NCBI GenBank assembly: GCA_007922195.1
Contig: ML682122.1
Location: forward strand, 1,433,147 to 1,497,146
DNA: 64,000 nt
Origin: Podocnemis expansa
Lineage: Eukaryota > Chordata > Testudines > Podocnemididae
Direction of reading: 5' to 3'
The position numbers were made by a program, and so were the translations under genes. Positions within the stretch are counted from its first letter, which is position 1; the number at the start of each line of letters is the position of its first letter. Below the pieces are notes generated by a model. That model was not told the origin of the DNA, did no database searches, and worked only from the letters and a program-made list of their open reading frames with translations. Below, one piece after another: positions 43,278-55,700 of this stretch.

Positions 43278-45815
43278 CTAGTAAGAAAGATTTTGTTTCT
43301 TAATATCAAGCCTTGACCCGCCCAACTGTAACTTGAAATCATTGCTCCTTGTTCTGTCCTCTGTTATTACTGAGAACTGCTGAGTTCCCTCCTCGTCTGA
43401 GCACCCCTTCGAGTATTTGAAGGTTGCTATCAAATCCCCCCTTAGCCTTCTCTTCTGCAGGCCAAAGAAGCCTAGTTCTTTCAGTCTCTCTTTGTAAGTC
43501 TTGTGCTCCAGCCATGTGATCATTTTTGTTGCCCTCCACTAGACACCTTCTAATTTGTCCACATCCTTTTTGTGGTGGGGTGCCCAAAAACTGGACACAA
43601 TATTCCAGATGTAGCCTCACCAATGCCAATTAGAGAGGAATAATCACATCCCTTGATCTGCTGGCAACACTTCCATTGATGCAGCCCAGTATACCATTGG
43701 CCTTCTTGGCAGTAAGAGCACACTGTTGACTCATATCTAGATTCCCATCCACCATGATCCTCAGCTCCTTTTTTACAGTGCTGCACTTAGCTGATTGCTC
43801 CCCAGCCTGTAGCAGTGCATGGGATTTTCCCCTCCTAAGTGCAGGACTTCACACTTGTCCTTGTTGAACCTCATAAGATTTCTATTGACCCACTGCTCCA
43901 ATTTGTCTAGGTCTCCCTGAATGCTGTCCCTTCCCTCCAGTACGTCTACTGTTTCCCCAGCTTGGTATCATCTGAAAAAGTACTGAGCATGCAATCTATC
44001 CCATCATCCAGATCATTAATGAAAATGTTGAACAAAACTGGCCCCAGGACCGACCCCTGGGGCACACCATTTGTTACTGGTTTCCAACTTGGCATTAAGC
44101 CATTGACCTAGCCAGTTTCAATCCACCTTACAGTCCACACATCCAACCCATACTTCCTTAACTTGCTGATGTGTATGATGTGAGAACCCATACGAAAAAT
44201 TTTGCTAAAGTCAAGGAATATCATGCCAGCGGCTCTTCCCACATACATAAATCCAGTCATCCCATCACAGAAGGCAAGGAATTTCATCATATATGATTTA
44301 CCCTTGGTGAATCCATGCTGACTCTTGCTGATCGCTCTGTTTACCAACAAGTGTTTCAGGATGGATTCTTTGAGAATCTGCTCCATGATTTTTCCAGGGA
44401 CTGAGGTGAGGCTGACAGGTTTGTAATTCCCCAGATCCTCCTATTTCCCTTTCTTGAAGATAGGTACCATGTTTGCTTTTTTTCAGTCCTCTGGCACCTC
44501 CCCCATTCACCACAAGATCTCAAAGACAGTGGCCAGCAGTTCTCATCAGCCTACTCCCTCAGCACCCTCGGATGCAGTTCATCTGGCCCCATAGACTTCT
44601 GCACATCCAACTTCTTTAAGTAGTCCCTAACCTGGCCTTACTTCACCAAGGGTCACTCTTCTTTTCAATCAGCCATACCCCGTGTAGTGGGCTGAGTGAT
44701 GGTCCTTCCCGTGAAGACTGAATTAAAAACAAAACAAAACACTGAACACTTCAGCCTTTTTCCTCATCTTTCGCCATGATACCTGCGCCATTCAGTAAGG
44801 GACCTACCCCATCACTGATCCTCTTCTTGTTATTGGCATACTTGTAAAACCCCTTCCTTTTATATTTCACATCCCTTGCTGAATGCAACTCCAATTGCCT
44901 TTTGGCCTTACTGATTTTATCCCTGCAGTCCTGAGCAATATCTTTGTATATCTCTCTAGTCATTTGTCCAAGCTTCCACTTCTTGTAATCTTCCATTTTA
45001 TGTTTCAGCTGACCACAGAGTTCCAGTTAAGCCACTCTGGGCACCTTCCACATTTGCTGTTCTTTCTACTCCTGTGCCCTTAGCAGGATTTCTTTAAAAT
45101 GCAGCCAGCTCTCTTGGACGTCTTTACCCTTCAGATCAGCCTCACAAAGGATCCTGCCCACCAGCTCCCAAAATCTCCTTTTCTGAGGTCTGTGTTTTGC
45201 TTCTTTCTTTTTTTCCATTGATCAGAATCCTGAACTCTACCATCTCATTGTCACTCCTACCCAGGATGCCATTCACTTTTATTTCCCCAATCAAACCTTC
45301 TCTCTTTGTGAGCAGGTCGAGAGATGCATGGGTTTTCATTGGTTCCTCCAGCAATTGTATCCAGAAGTTGTCCTCAACACACTCCAAAAACTTCCAGGAT
45401 TGCCTGTGCACTGCTGTATTGGCCTCCCAGCAGATGTCAGCATAATTGAAGTCCCCCATGAAAACCAGTCTGTGATCTGGAAACTTCTGCTAGATGTCCA
45501 CAGAATGCCTCATCCACCTCTTCCTTCTGATCTGGTGATCTATAGCAGATACCCACCACAGCACCAACCTTGTTGCCTTCTCCTCTAAACTTAATCCACC
45601 GACTTTCAACTCCCCCTTTTCTTCCCTACCAGTCCTTCCTGAACAATTTGTACTCATCCATGGCAGAGCTCCAGTCATGCAAGCTATCCCACCATGTTTT
45701 TGTTATTCCAATTATATCATAGTTCCTTGTGCGTGCCAGTACTACCAATTCTTCCTGCTTGTTTCCACGACTCCTCACATTTGTGTACAGACACCTAAAA
45801 TACTAGGCTGATTGC
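43278..45815 (-). pseudogene. CR1 ORF2 (endonuclease + RT), decayed
   Basis: Endonuclease start: LYTNVRSRGNKQEEL (45,790 region), then DIIGITKTWWDS, where the catalytic Glu of ETWW is Lys; then MGDFNYADICW (45,430-45,460) and GRSDNEMVEF. RT: KGKSYMMKFLAFCDGMTGF (44,260-44,310), FSKIF in place of the first catalytic Asp block, and FSDDTKLG (about 43,965) in place of FADDTK. The C-terminus appears at 43,278-43,790 in two frames. Multiple stops and frameshifts. In life it would nick DNA and prime reverse transcription at the target. Confidence 0.85.
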
Positions 45816-46089
45816 CCTACTCTCCCCCATTGCTTTTCAGTTCTGTTATAGCTACCTCCTTGCATTCTCTCCAGGCATTGTCCTTCCCCACTCACCTCAG
45901 GTATTAGGGCATCATCAGGACACCCAAGACAATTATTTGATTCCTCCCCCAAGTTGCAACTACCCTCTCTTTTATCCCTAGTGTTACAGTCCTTGTACCC
46001 CCCAACTTCCATCCGTTCACCCAGTTCTCCCACATTGTGACTTTCCTGTGGGCTTTGGTCACTTTCCCCCTTCAAACATAGTTTAAAGC

Positions 46090-46560
46090 CCTCCTCACTA
46101 GGTTAGATAGTCTGCATTCTTCCCCTTCCACTATAGGTGGAGTTCATCTCTGCCTAGCAGTCCTTCTTCCTGGAACAGCACCCCATGGTCAAGGGATCCA
46201 AAGCCATCCTGACAACACCATCTTCACAGCCAGGCATTAAGTTCCAGGATGCAACTGTCTCTGCTCAGGAGCCTACCCCTGACCAGAAGATTCTGGGAGA
46301 ATACCACCTGTGCACCAAACTCCTTCAGCTGTGTTCCCGGAGTCCTGTAGTCACTTTAGATATGCTGAGGGTCACCTCTCACAGTATCATTGGTTCCCAC
46401 ATGGATGAGTAGCATGAGGTAGTAGTCAGAGGGACGGATGATTCTCCACAATCCCTCCATAACATCTCTGATATAGGACCCTAGCAGGCAGCCTCCTGAG
46501 AAGCCTTGCCAGGGAAACAGATGGGTCCCTGCTAGTACAGGCAGTGTGGTTCCCCTTCAC
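46090..46560 (-). pseudogene. CR1 ORF1 SGNH-hydrolase-like domain, decayed
   Basis: Minus-strand reading gives IRDVMEGLWRIIRPSDYY, LIHVGTNDTVRGD (46,382-46,415), GAQVVFSQ and, at the end, GRDELHL (46,131-46,154). GTND is block III of SGNH/GDSL esterases and DxxHL is the catalytic Asp-His block V. Known CR1 ORF1 proteins have such an esterase domain; its role in movement is not settled. The catalytic Ser block is not readable. At least three stops interrupt it, including TAA after DPQHI and TGA after LNAWL. Confidence 0.72.
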
Positions 46561-46600
46561 CATAGCTGTTCACCAACTCCTTCTAAAACTGCCTCTCAAA

Positions 46601-47303
46601 CTGCCCTGTTTGCAGTCCCCTGGTTGCTCAGTCACTGGCTTTTAAGGCCTGGTCTGCCTGGGTCAGCCCTTGCCCCTCGTTAAGCACACAGAGGAAGGGT
46701 GATCATAATTGATTGATGATGATCAAAAGTGAACAGGAAGCAATTGTACTAACAGCCCCCAGACACACAAGTAATCATAATACTAAGTCACACAGTAATT
46801 GACAACAGAAATCACATGTAGGAAAGACACGGACACACAGTTAGCAATTCCCTCACCCCAAGCTTCTCTCTCACCCTTGATTCTTCAGCTGGGGAGAGGG
46901 AGGAGCAGAGGACACACCCTCTGCCTGACCAGCTCCTAGCCCTGCTTCTGCTTCCACCACCACCACCACCACTGTTCCTGCTACCTTTTCCTCTTCCTCC
47001 CCTGTTCCTGATTCTGCTCCTGCTGCTGCTGCTGTGGCTGGCTGGCTGGCCTCTCTCCTTCCCACCTCCCTGCTCTGTGGCGAGGACGGGGGGAGAGTTA
47101 GAGAAGGAAGACAACTTCCACCACCACCACCACCTGGAGAAAACCACCTCTCCTGCCAGCCAGCCTGCCAGTCCCTGCTGCTGCTGTTGCTGCTCCTGGA
47201 GCCTGCTGCCTTTCCAAAAGAAGGTACAACCACCATTGAGGGGAGGCCTTCAAAACTGAGATTTTTGTTGCTTGCAGCTGGGGGTGGGCTACTAATACCA
47301 CCA
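46601..47303. other. Intergenic, with GC-rich (CCA)n/(CTG)n tracts
   Basis: 46,955-47,290 is rich in CCA, GCT and TGG words on both strands. It may be the 5' region of the CR1 to its left (minus strand). The Ser/Gly/Pro-rich frames are not genes. Confidence 0.45.
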
Positions 47304-49190
47304 CTATCATAGAATCATAGGGTTGGAAGGGACCCCACAAGGTCATCTAGTCCAACCCCCTGCCAAAAGAAGCAGGACCACTCCCATTAGATCATCCCAG
47401 TCAGTGTTTTGTCCAGCTGGGACTTGAACACCTCCAGAGATGGAGATTCCACCACCTCCCTAGGCAACTTATTCCACTGCTTCACCACTCGCCTAGTAAG
47501 GAAGTTTTTCCTAATATCCAGCCTGGACCGCCCCAGCTGTAACTTGAAACCATTGCTTCTCGTTCTGCCCTCTGTTACTACCGAGAACAGTCGAGCTCCC
47601 TCCTCCTTGGAGCAACCCTTCAAGTAGTTGAAGGTTGCTATCAAATCCCCCCTCAGTCTTTTCTTCTGCAGGCTAAATAAGCCTAGTTCCTTCAGTCTTT
47701 CTTCATAGGGCTTGTGCTCCAGCCCTTTGATCATTTTGGTTGCCCTCCTCTGGACTCTCTCTAATTTGTCCATGTCCTTTTTGTAGTGGGGAGCCCAAAA
47801 CTGGACACAGTATTCCAGATGTGGCCTCACTAGTGCAGAATAGAGGGGAATGATCACATCCCTCGATCTGCTGGTAACACTTCTTCTGATGCAGCCCAGT
47901 ATGCCATTGGCCTTTTTGGCAGCAAGAGCACACTGCTGACTCATATCCAGCTTCCCATCCACCATGACTCCCAGGTCCTTTTCTCCAGTGCTGCTATTTA
48001 GCTGATCACTCCCCAGCCTGTAGCAGTACATGGGGTTTTTTCGTCCCAAGTGCAGGATTTTACACTTATCCTTGTTGAACCTCATGAGATTCCTCTTGGC
48101 CCACTGCTCCAGTTTGTCTAGGTCTCCCTGAATCCTGTCTCTGCCCTCTAGGGTGTCTACCGTTCCCCCCAGTTTGGTATCATCTGCAAACTTACTAAGT
48201 GTGCAATCTATCCCATCATCCAGATCATTAATGAAAACATTGAACAGAACTGGCCCCAGGACCGACCCCTGGGGCACGCCACTTGTTACTGCCTGCCAAC
48301 TTGACATGGAGCCATTGATTCCTACACGCTGAAACCGTTGTTCTAGCCAGTTTTCTATCCACCTTACAGTCCATGCATCTAACCCATACTTCCTTAATTT
48401 GCCAATGAGAATGCTGTGGGAAACCGTATCAAAAGCCTTTCTAAAGTCAAGGTATATGACATCAACGGCTCTTCCCGCATCCACAAATCCAGTCATCTCA
48501 TCATAGAAGGCGATGAGGTTGGTCAGGCATGATTTACCCTTGGTAAATCCATGCTGACTATTCCTGATTACTCTATTTTCCTCCAAGTGTTTCAGGATTG
48601 ATTCTTTGAGAAGCTGCTCCATGATTTTTCCAGGGATTGAGGTGAGGCTGACAGGTCTGTAATTCCCTGGATCGTCCTTTTTGCCTTTCTTGAAGATAGG
48701 TACTATATTTGCTTTTTTTCCAGTCCTCTGGCACCTCCCCTGTTCGCCACGAGTTTTCAAAGATAATGGCCAACGGTACTGCTATCTCATCAGCCAGCTC
48801 CCTCAGCACCCTCGGATGCAGTTCATCCGGCCCCATGGACTTGTGCACATCTAGTTTCTTTAAGCAGTCCCTAACCTGACCTACTGTCACCAAGGGCCTC
48901 TCTTCTTCTCCCCAGTCCCCCGTACCTAGTGTAGTGGGCTGGGAGCTGACCTTGCTTGTGAAAACTGAAGTAAAAAAAGCATTGAGGACTTCAGCTTTTT
49001 CCTCATCCTCTGTCACGAGGATGCCTGCCCCATTCAGTAAGGGACCTACACCATCCCTGATCCTCTTCTTGTTATTGATATACTTGTAGAACCCCTTCCT
49101 GTTATCCTTCACATCCCTTGCTAGTCGCAACTCCATTTGTCCTTTGGCCTTTCTGATTTTATCCCTGCAGTCCCGAGCAATGTCTTTATC
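47304..49190 (-). mobile_element. CR1 LINE, 5'-truncated, young
   Basis: The 3' tail is TATCATAGAATCATAGGGTTGG on plus (47,306). The copy is truncated within ORF2 near 49,190, just before the Tx1-like LINE begins. It has very few disabling changes compared with the neighbouring CR1, so it is much younger. Confidence 0.92.
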
Positions 49191-49205
49191 ATCCCCATCT
49201 ATCAT
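47387..49205 (-). pseudogene. CR1 ORF2, RT and C-terminal domain, one visible frameshift
   Basis: The first frame (48,573-49,205) runs through the connector with [14 protein letters not shown] and [14 protein letters not shown]. The second (47,387-48,760, 457 codons) holds [33 protein letters not shown] with the first catalytic Asp, [22 protein letters not shown] (catalytic FADD) and the thumb and C-terminal region ending [13 protein letters not shown]. The frames join near 48,715 at a run of seven T, so a one-base slip is the likely only break. The endonuclease is absent because of 5' truncation. All RT motifs are intact. Confidence 0.92.
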
Positions 49206-49935
49206 CCCCAGCTGCTGTTTCCCTGGCTTCCCCTCTCATCACCAAGAAGGCAGCAGGCTCCCAATTTTCCACCTTCAACACCTTTGGGTTTTTTGCAGCA
49301 GCAGGGACCACAGAACCACTCCTTTCCCAGCAGTAGCAGCTCCCCTTCCTATATTTTAGTCCCCCCCCTTTTTTCTTTTCTCCTCCCCTCACCCCCAGTG
49401 GCTGGAGGGCCTCCCCTCCTTTCCCTTGCCCTCCAGCTAGCTCAGTGCTCCCTATCCCTCACAGACCCCCTCCCTAAACCTTAGAATTTGAATTAATTTT
49501 ACTGCCCCACCCCAGCCCTGAGAGTTTGTTCCCTTTTTTTTTTTTTGCATTCCCTGCCCCACCCATCAGCCCCACCCTTTCACCATCCACCCCCAACCAG
49601 AGTTGGCCAGGCCATAGGTCCCTGATTCCTTTTTGTTTATCCCCCATGCACTGCACCCCCCCCCCGATACACCTGTGATCCCCGCCCCACCCAGTGCAGC
49701 CGGAGGAGCCGGCCCCTCTTAGCCCACGTAAGCCCCTTGTCTTTCCTTCCCTGGCACCCTCCTCCCTTGCCTGCAGCCTAGCAGGGAGGAGTGGTTGCCA
49801 CCCCTTAACTCCCATATAATCCATCCCTTATCCACCGCTCTTCCATTGCCTGGTCCCCCCCCACCTTTTTTTCTCTCCCTTACCCCAGCCTACCCAACCC
49901 CAGTTACCCGCTCCTGTTCCCTCCATTTTGGGAAC
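49200..49935 (+). other. 5'UTR of Tx1-like LINE, copy B
   Basis: Pyrimidine-rich on plus with several C runs. It ends at the first ORF1 ATG (49,936). An internal promoter is expected but no motif is clear. The open frame upstream of that ATG (from 49,795) has no in-frame ATG. Confidence 0.5.
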
Positions 49936-52768
49936 ATGGAGACTTCCCCAGCTCCCTCTGAACCTCTCCCACAGCCTGTTCCCCCCTCCCTCCCTGCGGC
50001 TGCCCCTTTGACCACTGCTGCCATTCCTACCACCTCTGGTGCCCCTACTAGGCCACCTGCGGCAGCGGGCACGGGAGGGGCCTCTACTACTGCAGCCCCA
50101 ACCTCCTCGGCCGGAAAAAAGAGCAAGGGAAAGAAGGCGAGCAAGGGCCCTGCTGCTCCTGCAGCCCGTCCACTGGCTGCAGCCCCTTCTTCCCCTGCCG
50201 TTCCCTCCACCAGTTCTGGGGGTCCTTCTGCCCCCAGAACGTACGCTCAGGCGGCCGCCACCCCTCCACCCACCGCCACAACATCAGCCCACGCTCCCTC
50301 CTCTAATTCGAGCTCGGGGGGCTGGGGCCCCTTCCCCTCTTTGACCAGGAGGCACGGAGTCCGCTGCCTCCTGGTGGCTGCCTCGCCCCACGTAGAAACT
50401 TACGTGCGGGCGATGGCGAGGGTGGTGGGGCCCTCGGCCATTGTGGCGGCCTCCAAGATGTTCGGGAAGATGGTGTTCTTCCTGGCATCGGAGGCCACCG
50501 CACAGGAGGCGGTGGTCAGGGGCTTGGCGGTGGGGGGTGTCCACGTGCCGGTGGAACCCCTGGAGGACCTGGGCGTATGGGTGGTCCTTACCTCCGTTCC
50601 TCCCTTCCTCCCCAATGCCGCCCTGCTTCCCCTTCTCTCCACCCTGGGGAAGCCGATATCTATCATCAGCCCTCTCCCACTGGGCTGTAAGGAGCCTGCC
50701 CTCCATCACGTTTTGTCCTTCCGCCGGCAGGTGCAAATCCAACTGCCGCCGGCGGGGGCACGTGGCAGGGTGGTGCTGGAGGGGTCCTTTCTGGTGCCCC
50801 ATCAAGAGGCCCACTATAAGATCTTTTATTCTTCGGGGGAGGCCCAGTGCTTCCTCTGTAGGGCCATGGGGCACGTCCGGAGGGACTGCCCCTTGGTCCA
50901 GCATGAGGAGGGAGGAACTGGGCCCACCAGAGCTGATACGGGCGCCGGCCACACCACCGCCGGCAACCCCGCCCACCCGGCCACTCAAGCTGCCTCTCCT
51001 CCATCGAGGGACACAGCTGCCGCTGCCTCTCGGGACATGGGGTTGACAGCCCCACCATGCCCGGAGGAGCGGCCGGGCCCCGTCGCCTCCTCCAATGAAC
51101 CATCTGGGACGGGGCCCAGAGAGGAGAGGGCAGCGGCCGTGGTGGCGGCCCCAGAGATGGGAGAGGGCGCACCCCAGGGGGAGGGTTCCCGTCCCCTTGG
51201 TATCCCTCCCCCGGTTCCTTCTCTCCACGAGCCTTTGCCCTTGCCACCTATTCCCGCCCCTGCTGGCCGGCCCTCAGACACCATCTTAGAGGGCCAAGTT
51301 CTCCCCCAGAGGACGCGCAGCAAGCGAAAGAAGGCTCTGTCCCTCCCCAGCGTACCAGATGGGGAGGAGGCCCCCCGGAAATCTTGGCAGGGGGCTGAGG
51401 GTGACATCCTTACTGATGAGCCTCTTGCTGCGCCCTCTTGGGAGGTCCAGCAGGAGGCCCCGGCTGAGGAGATGGAAGCAGTAGAGGAGGGGAGCAGCAC
51501 CGCCCCCGTACAGGAGGCCCCTGTTGATCCCTCTCCTGGGGAGGCTGCGGATGGAGCCACTTCTGCCCCCCTGGAATCTCTTATCACATCTACGGCTGAG
51601 GCAGAGGGCGGCTTAGGCTCCATCTATGCAGAGATCGAGGCCCTGGGTCTGACCTTGGCAGCCGCAAGGGAGGATGACCCTCTGCCGGCGGGCCTCGATC
51701 TGGGTGGCAATAACGTTTTGCCACCCCCTCCCTTACCCCAGACCCAGCCCGAATCCCAACCTTTATCTGCTGTCCCTACTCCTATCCCAGGGACACCGCC
51801 GGGTTGCTTCACCTGCCCGGCTGCTCTGTCTAATTCAACGGCAGCCGCCGAGCCTCTCGAGGCCATGGCCGGCACTGAGCAGCTGGGTCCCGGGGTATTG
51901 TCCCTGGAGGGACAGCTGCCCTTACCCTCACTTGTCTATTCCCCCGTATCTGACGCTGAGGATGTGGGGGACCAACCCGCGCCCAGCGTCAGTGCGGATC
52001 CCGTTCCTCACTCCCTGCTAGAAAATCCCGTGCCCGGTCAAAGGGAACCGCACCCCGGTGGCTTGACCACCGGGGCCCCTGTTCCCACCACCACTCCTCC
52101 CCCTCTCACCATCACTTCTATTCCTGACCCTAACCCCCCCCTCCTTTTGTCGCCCACCCCTTTCCTGACCTGCCCCATCCCATTTTGTTACCACCCCTGG
52201 GATGGTGGCTCTCCCGATGCCACCAGCCACGTCCCGGGAGGTGGTATTTGTGGTTCCCCCTGTCCCTGGGGCTGCTGTCCTCCCTCCACCACCGCCCTTC
52301 CTTGTACCGGGGGTTCAGCCAGGAGATATGGTGCCCGTAACATCGGCACCGAGATGGGGCTCTGCGCCCTGTCTTTTACTCCCGGCTGGCTGTGGGGCCA
52401 CTTCGGAGGCCCGACCGGAGGACGGCCGGGAACCTCCAATCCCGGGCCGCCTGGTGCCGCTGGGGGAGCTGCGCGCGTTGCTGGCCGACACTCGTGGGGC
52501 CAGGAACCGGGTGCGGCTCACCCTGCAGCGCTGGGGGGACGTCCACCTCGTCCTCCAAGCTGTGAGGGCCCTGCTGAAGGAGGGTAAAGGGACCGGGAAG
52601 CGGGATGCCACGGACTACCAGAGGGCCCGCACCTTCCGTGACTCCCTCATCACTTACGGGGTCAGTCACGGATTGTTGCGTGGCCTGATGGAGCCTGCTG
52701 GCACTCCCGCCACCTCCGAGGACCCCCCCCAGCCACCCTCATGGCACCAATCATCTTTGAAACGCTAA
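49936..52768 (+). pseudogene. Tx1-like LINE ORF1, one frameshift
   Basis: The nucleic-acid-binding ORF1 protein starts METSPAPSEP. It has a Pro/Ala/Ser-rich N-terminus (about 1-125), a folded RRM-like central part (about 140-300), a CCHC zinc knuckle CFLCRAMGHVRRDC (50,848-50,889), and a long acidic, Pro-rich linker. The conserved C-terminus (LRALLADTR...VSHGLLRG) is in the +1 frame (from about 52,200 to TAA 52,766-52,768), so one base was lost or gained between about 52,100 and 52,240. Reading on in the first frame gives junk to 52,587. The last 28 bases overlap ORF2. Apart from the frameshift it is well kept. Confidence 0.85.
50848..50889 (+). other. CCHC zinc knuckle in LINE ORF1
   Basis: C-x2-C-x4-H-x4-C, the retroviral-type spacing, shows that this is a nucleic-acid-binding ORF1 protein. 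Confidence 0.9.
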
Positions 52769-55700
52769 ACACCAATGGCTGCAGGTGGGGTCTCCGCAGG
52801 ACCCAGGTGCTCTCCTTCCTTCAGGAGGGGGGGTACTCTGTGGTTTTCCTGCAGGAGACCCACACGGATCCAGCCGCCGAGCCCAGTTGGCGGCTGGAGT
52901 GGGGGAACGGGGTGTACTTCAGCCATCTGGCCACCCACTCCGGTGGTGTGGCCACCCTGTTCTCCCCCGGCCTGCAGCCTGAGGTGCTGGGGGTCGCCGA
53001 GGTTGTGCCGGGCCGCCTGCTGCACCTCCGGGTCCGGATGGAGGGGCTGGCGTTGAATCTGGTCAATGTCTACGCCCCAACATAGGGCCCGGAGTGGGTG
53101 CAATTCTATCGTCAGGCGGCCGCCTTCCTCGGCACCTTGGATCCTCGAGAGTGCCTGGTCCTCAGCAGGGATTTTAACACCACCCTTGAGGAATGGGACC
53201 GCACGGGGACCGAGCAGTGTCCGGCCGCCGCGGACGTCCTCAGGGAGGTGATCGACCATCACTCCCTGGTGGACGTCTGGTGCGACCACCACCCAGACGA
53301 TGGGGTGACCTTCACCTTTGTCCGGGTGGGGCACCATCGGTCGTGCCACGCCCGGTTGGACCACATTTACCTGTCCCGACATCATCTTGCATGGGCCCAC
53401 TCCTCCAGCATTCGGCTGGCCCCTTTCTCGGATCACCATCTGGCGACCGTGACGGCCTCTCTCTCGGCGGAGAGGCCGGGCCCGGCCTATTGGCACTTTA
53501 ACAACAGCCTGCTGGAGGATGTGGGCTTCGTGGCGTCCTTCCGGGAGTTTTGGCTGGCCTGGAGGAGGCAGAGGTCCTCGTTTCCCTCGGCGCGGCGTTG
53601 GTGGGACGTGGGGAAAGTGCGTGCCCGGCTCTTCTGCCGTGACTACACCCGGGGGGCCAGCCGGCGGAGGGATGTGGAGATAGAGCAGCTGGAGCGGGAG
53701 GTTTTGCAGCTTGAGAGGCGTCTGGTCATCAGTCCTGAGGATCCATCCCTCCGCGAGGCGCACCAGGAGAAGCGGGAGGAGCTGTGGGCCCTCGAGGACC
53801 TTCGGGCCCGGGGTGCCTTCTTTCGATCCCGCATCCAGCTCCTTCGGGAGATGGATCGCGGCTCCCGCTTCTTCTATGCCCTGGAGAAACGGAGGGGGGC
53901 TAAAAAGCATGTCACCTGCCTCTTGGCGGAGGACGGCACCCCCCTCACGGACCCGGAGGAGATGCGTGGAAGGGCCAGGGACTTCTACGCCAGTCTTTTC
54001 TCCACAGATCCGACCGACCCTAACGCCTGCAGGGTGCTCTGGAATGAACTTCCCACGGTCGGTGAGGGTGCCCGGGACCGGCTGGAGCTGCCTCTCACTC
54101 TAGCCGAGTTCTCGGAAGCCCTACGTCTCATGCCCAATAACAAATCTCCGGGCATGGACAGGCTGACCGTGGAGTTCTACCGTGCGTTCTGGGACGCCCT
54201 CGGCCCAGACCTCGCCGTCGTCTGCGCCGAGTCCAAGGAGAGCGGAGAGCTCCCCCTCTCTTGCCAGCGGGCGGTGTTGGCCCTGCTGCCCAAGAAGGGG
54301 GACCTCCGCGATCTTCAGAATTGGCGTCCCGTCTCACTCCTCAGCACGGACTACAAAATAGTAGCCAAGGCCATCTCGCTGTGCCTGGGGTCCGTGCTGC
54401 AGGACGTGATCCATCCCGACCAGACCTACACCGTCCCGGGCCGTTCCGTCTTCAGCAACCTCTATCTGGTCCAGGATCTCCTAGAGCTCGGGAGTAGGGA
54501 TGGTCTGTCATTCGCCCTCCTGGCCCTGGACCAGGAGAAAGCGTTTGACAGGATGGATCATGGGTATCTCCTGGGCACCCTGCGGGTGTTTGGCTTCGGG
54601 CCCCGATTTGTGGGGTTTCTCCAGGTGCTGTACTCCTCTGCAGACTGTCTGGTCAAGCTCAACTGGATCCTGACCGAGCCTGTCAGCTTCGGGCAAGGAG
54701 TGCGTCAAGGCTGTCCGCTGTCGGGTCAGCTGTACGCTCTGGCCATCGAGCCCTTCCTTTGTCTTCTCCGTCGGAGGTTGACTGGGTTGGTGCTCCCTGA
54801 GTCAGGGCTGCGGCTAGTCTTGTCAGTGTAGGCTGATGACGTACTCCTCGTGGTCCAGGACCCGGGCGACCTGGAGCGGTTGGAGGCTTGCCAGGCCACC
54901 TACTCGGCAGCTTCCTCCGCCAGGGTCAACTGGGTCAAGAGCTCTGGCCTGATGGTAGGGACCGGGTGGCCGGTTAGCTCCCTCCCACCCACGCTTGAGG
55001 CCATCTGGTGGGGGCGCGGGTCTGCTGCTCTATCTGGGCGTTTACCTCTCTGCCACCCATCCCTCGCCGGAGGACAAGTGGCGCGAATTAGAGGGCAGGG
55101 TTGTTGACCGGCTCCGGAGGTGGACAGGACTGCTGTGGTGCCTCTCCCTTTGGGGACGGGCACCAATCATCAACCAGCTCGTCCTGTCCATGCTCTGGCA
55201 CCGACTCAATACCCTGACCCCACCTCCGGGTTTTCTGGCCAGCCTCCAGGAGACAATCCTGAGGTGGTTCTGGCCAGGACTGCACTGGGTCTCTGCAGGG
55301 GTTCTGAGCCTTCCCCTGGAGGAAGGGGGGCAGGGCCTGTGCTGCCTCCACAGCCAGGTCCACACCTTCCACCTCCAGGCCCTGCAGAGACTCTTTTATG
55401 GTGCAGGTAGTCCGGCATGGAGCCACTTGGCATGCATCTTCCTCTGCCGCTACCAAGGGCTCCGATATGACCGGCAGCTCTTTTATCTCGACCTGAGACA
55501 TGTTCTGTGAGACGTCTCTGACCTGCCGGCCTTCTACCATGACCTCCTCCGGACCTGGAAACTCATCCCACCCTCCAGGTCAGTCATACCTACCGAGGGG
55601 GAGGACCACCTCACGGAGCCCCTGCTACACAATCGCCATCTCTGTGTGCAGGTGGCGGAGGCCCCCTCTGTGAGGCGGAGGTTGGTCATGGCAGGTATCA

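Larger units (their letters stand above)
43093..46600 (-). mobile_element. CR1 LINE, near full length, decayed
   Basis: The 3' tail is AATTCATAGAATCATA at 43,093. From there on minus the order is ORF1 esterase remnant (46,090-46,560), ORF2 endonuclease (45,142-45,815), RT (43,900-45,000) and C-terminal domain (43,278-43,790). It is one of the few copies here that retains ORF1. The 5' border is uncertain. Confidence 0.88.

Noticed and set aside
46812..47236. Ser/Gly-rich minus-strand frames as genes
   Set aside because: They derive from CCA/CTG tracts; overlapping open frames on both strands argue for composition only.
49795..52587. 930-codon open frame as a novel host gene
   Set aside because: It is LINE ORF1: CCHC knuckle, overlap with the endonuclease/RT gene and a frame break before the conserved C-terminus. 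No splice structure or host similarity is seen.
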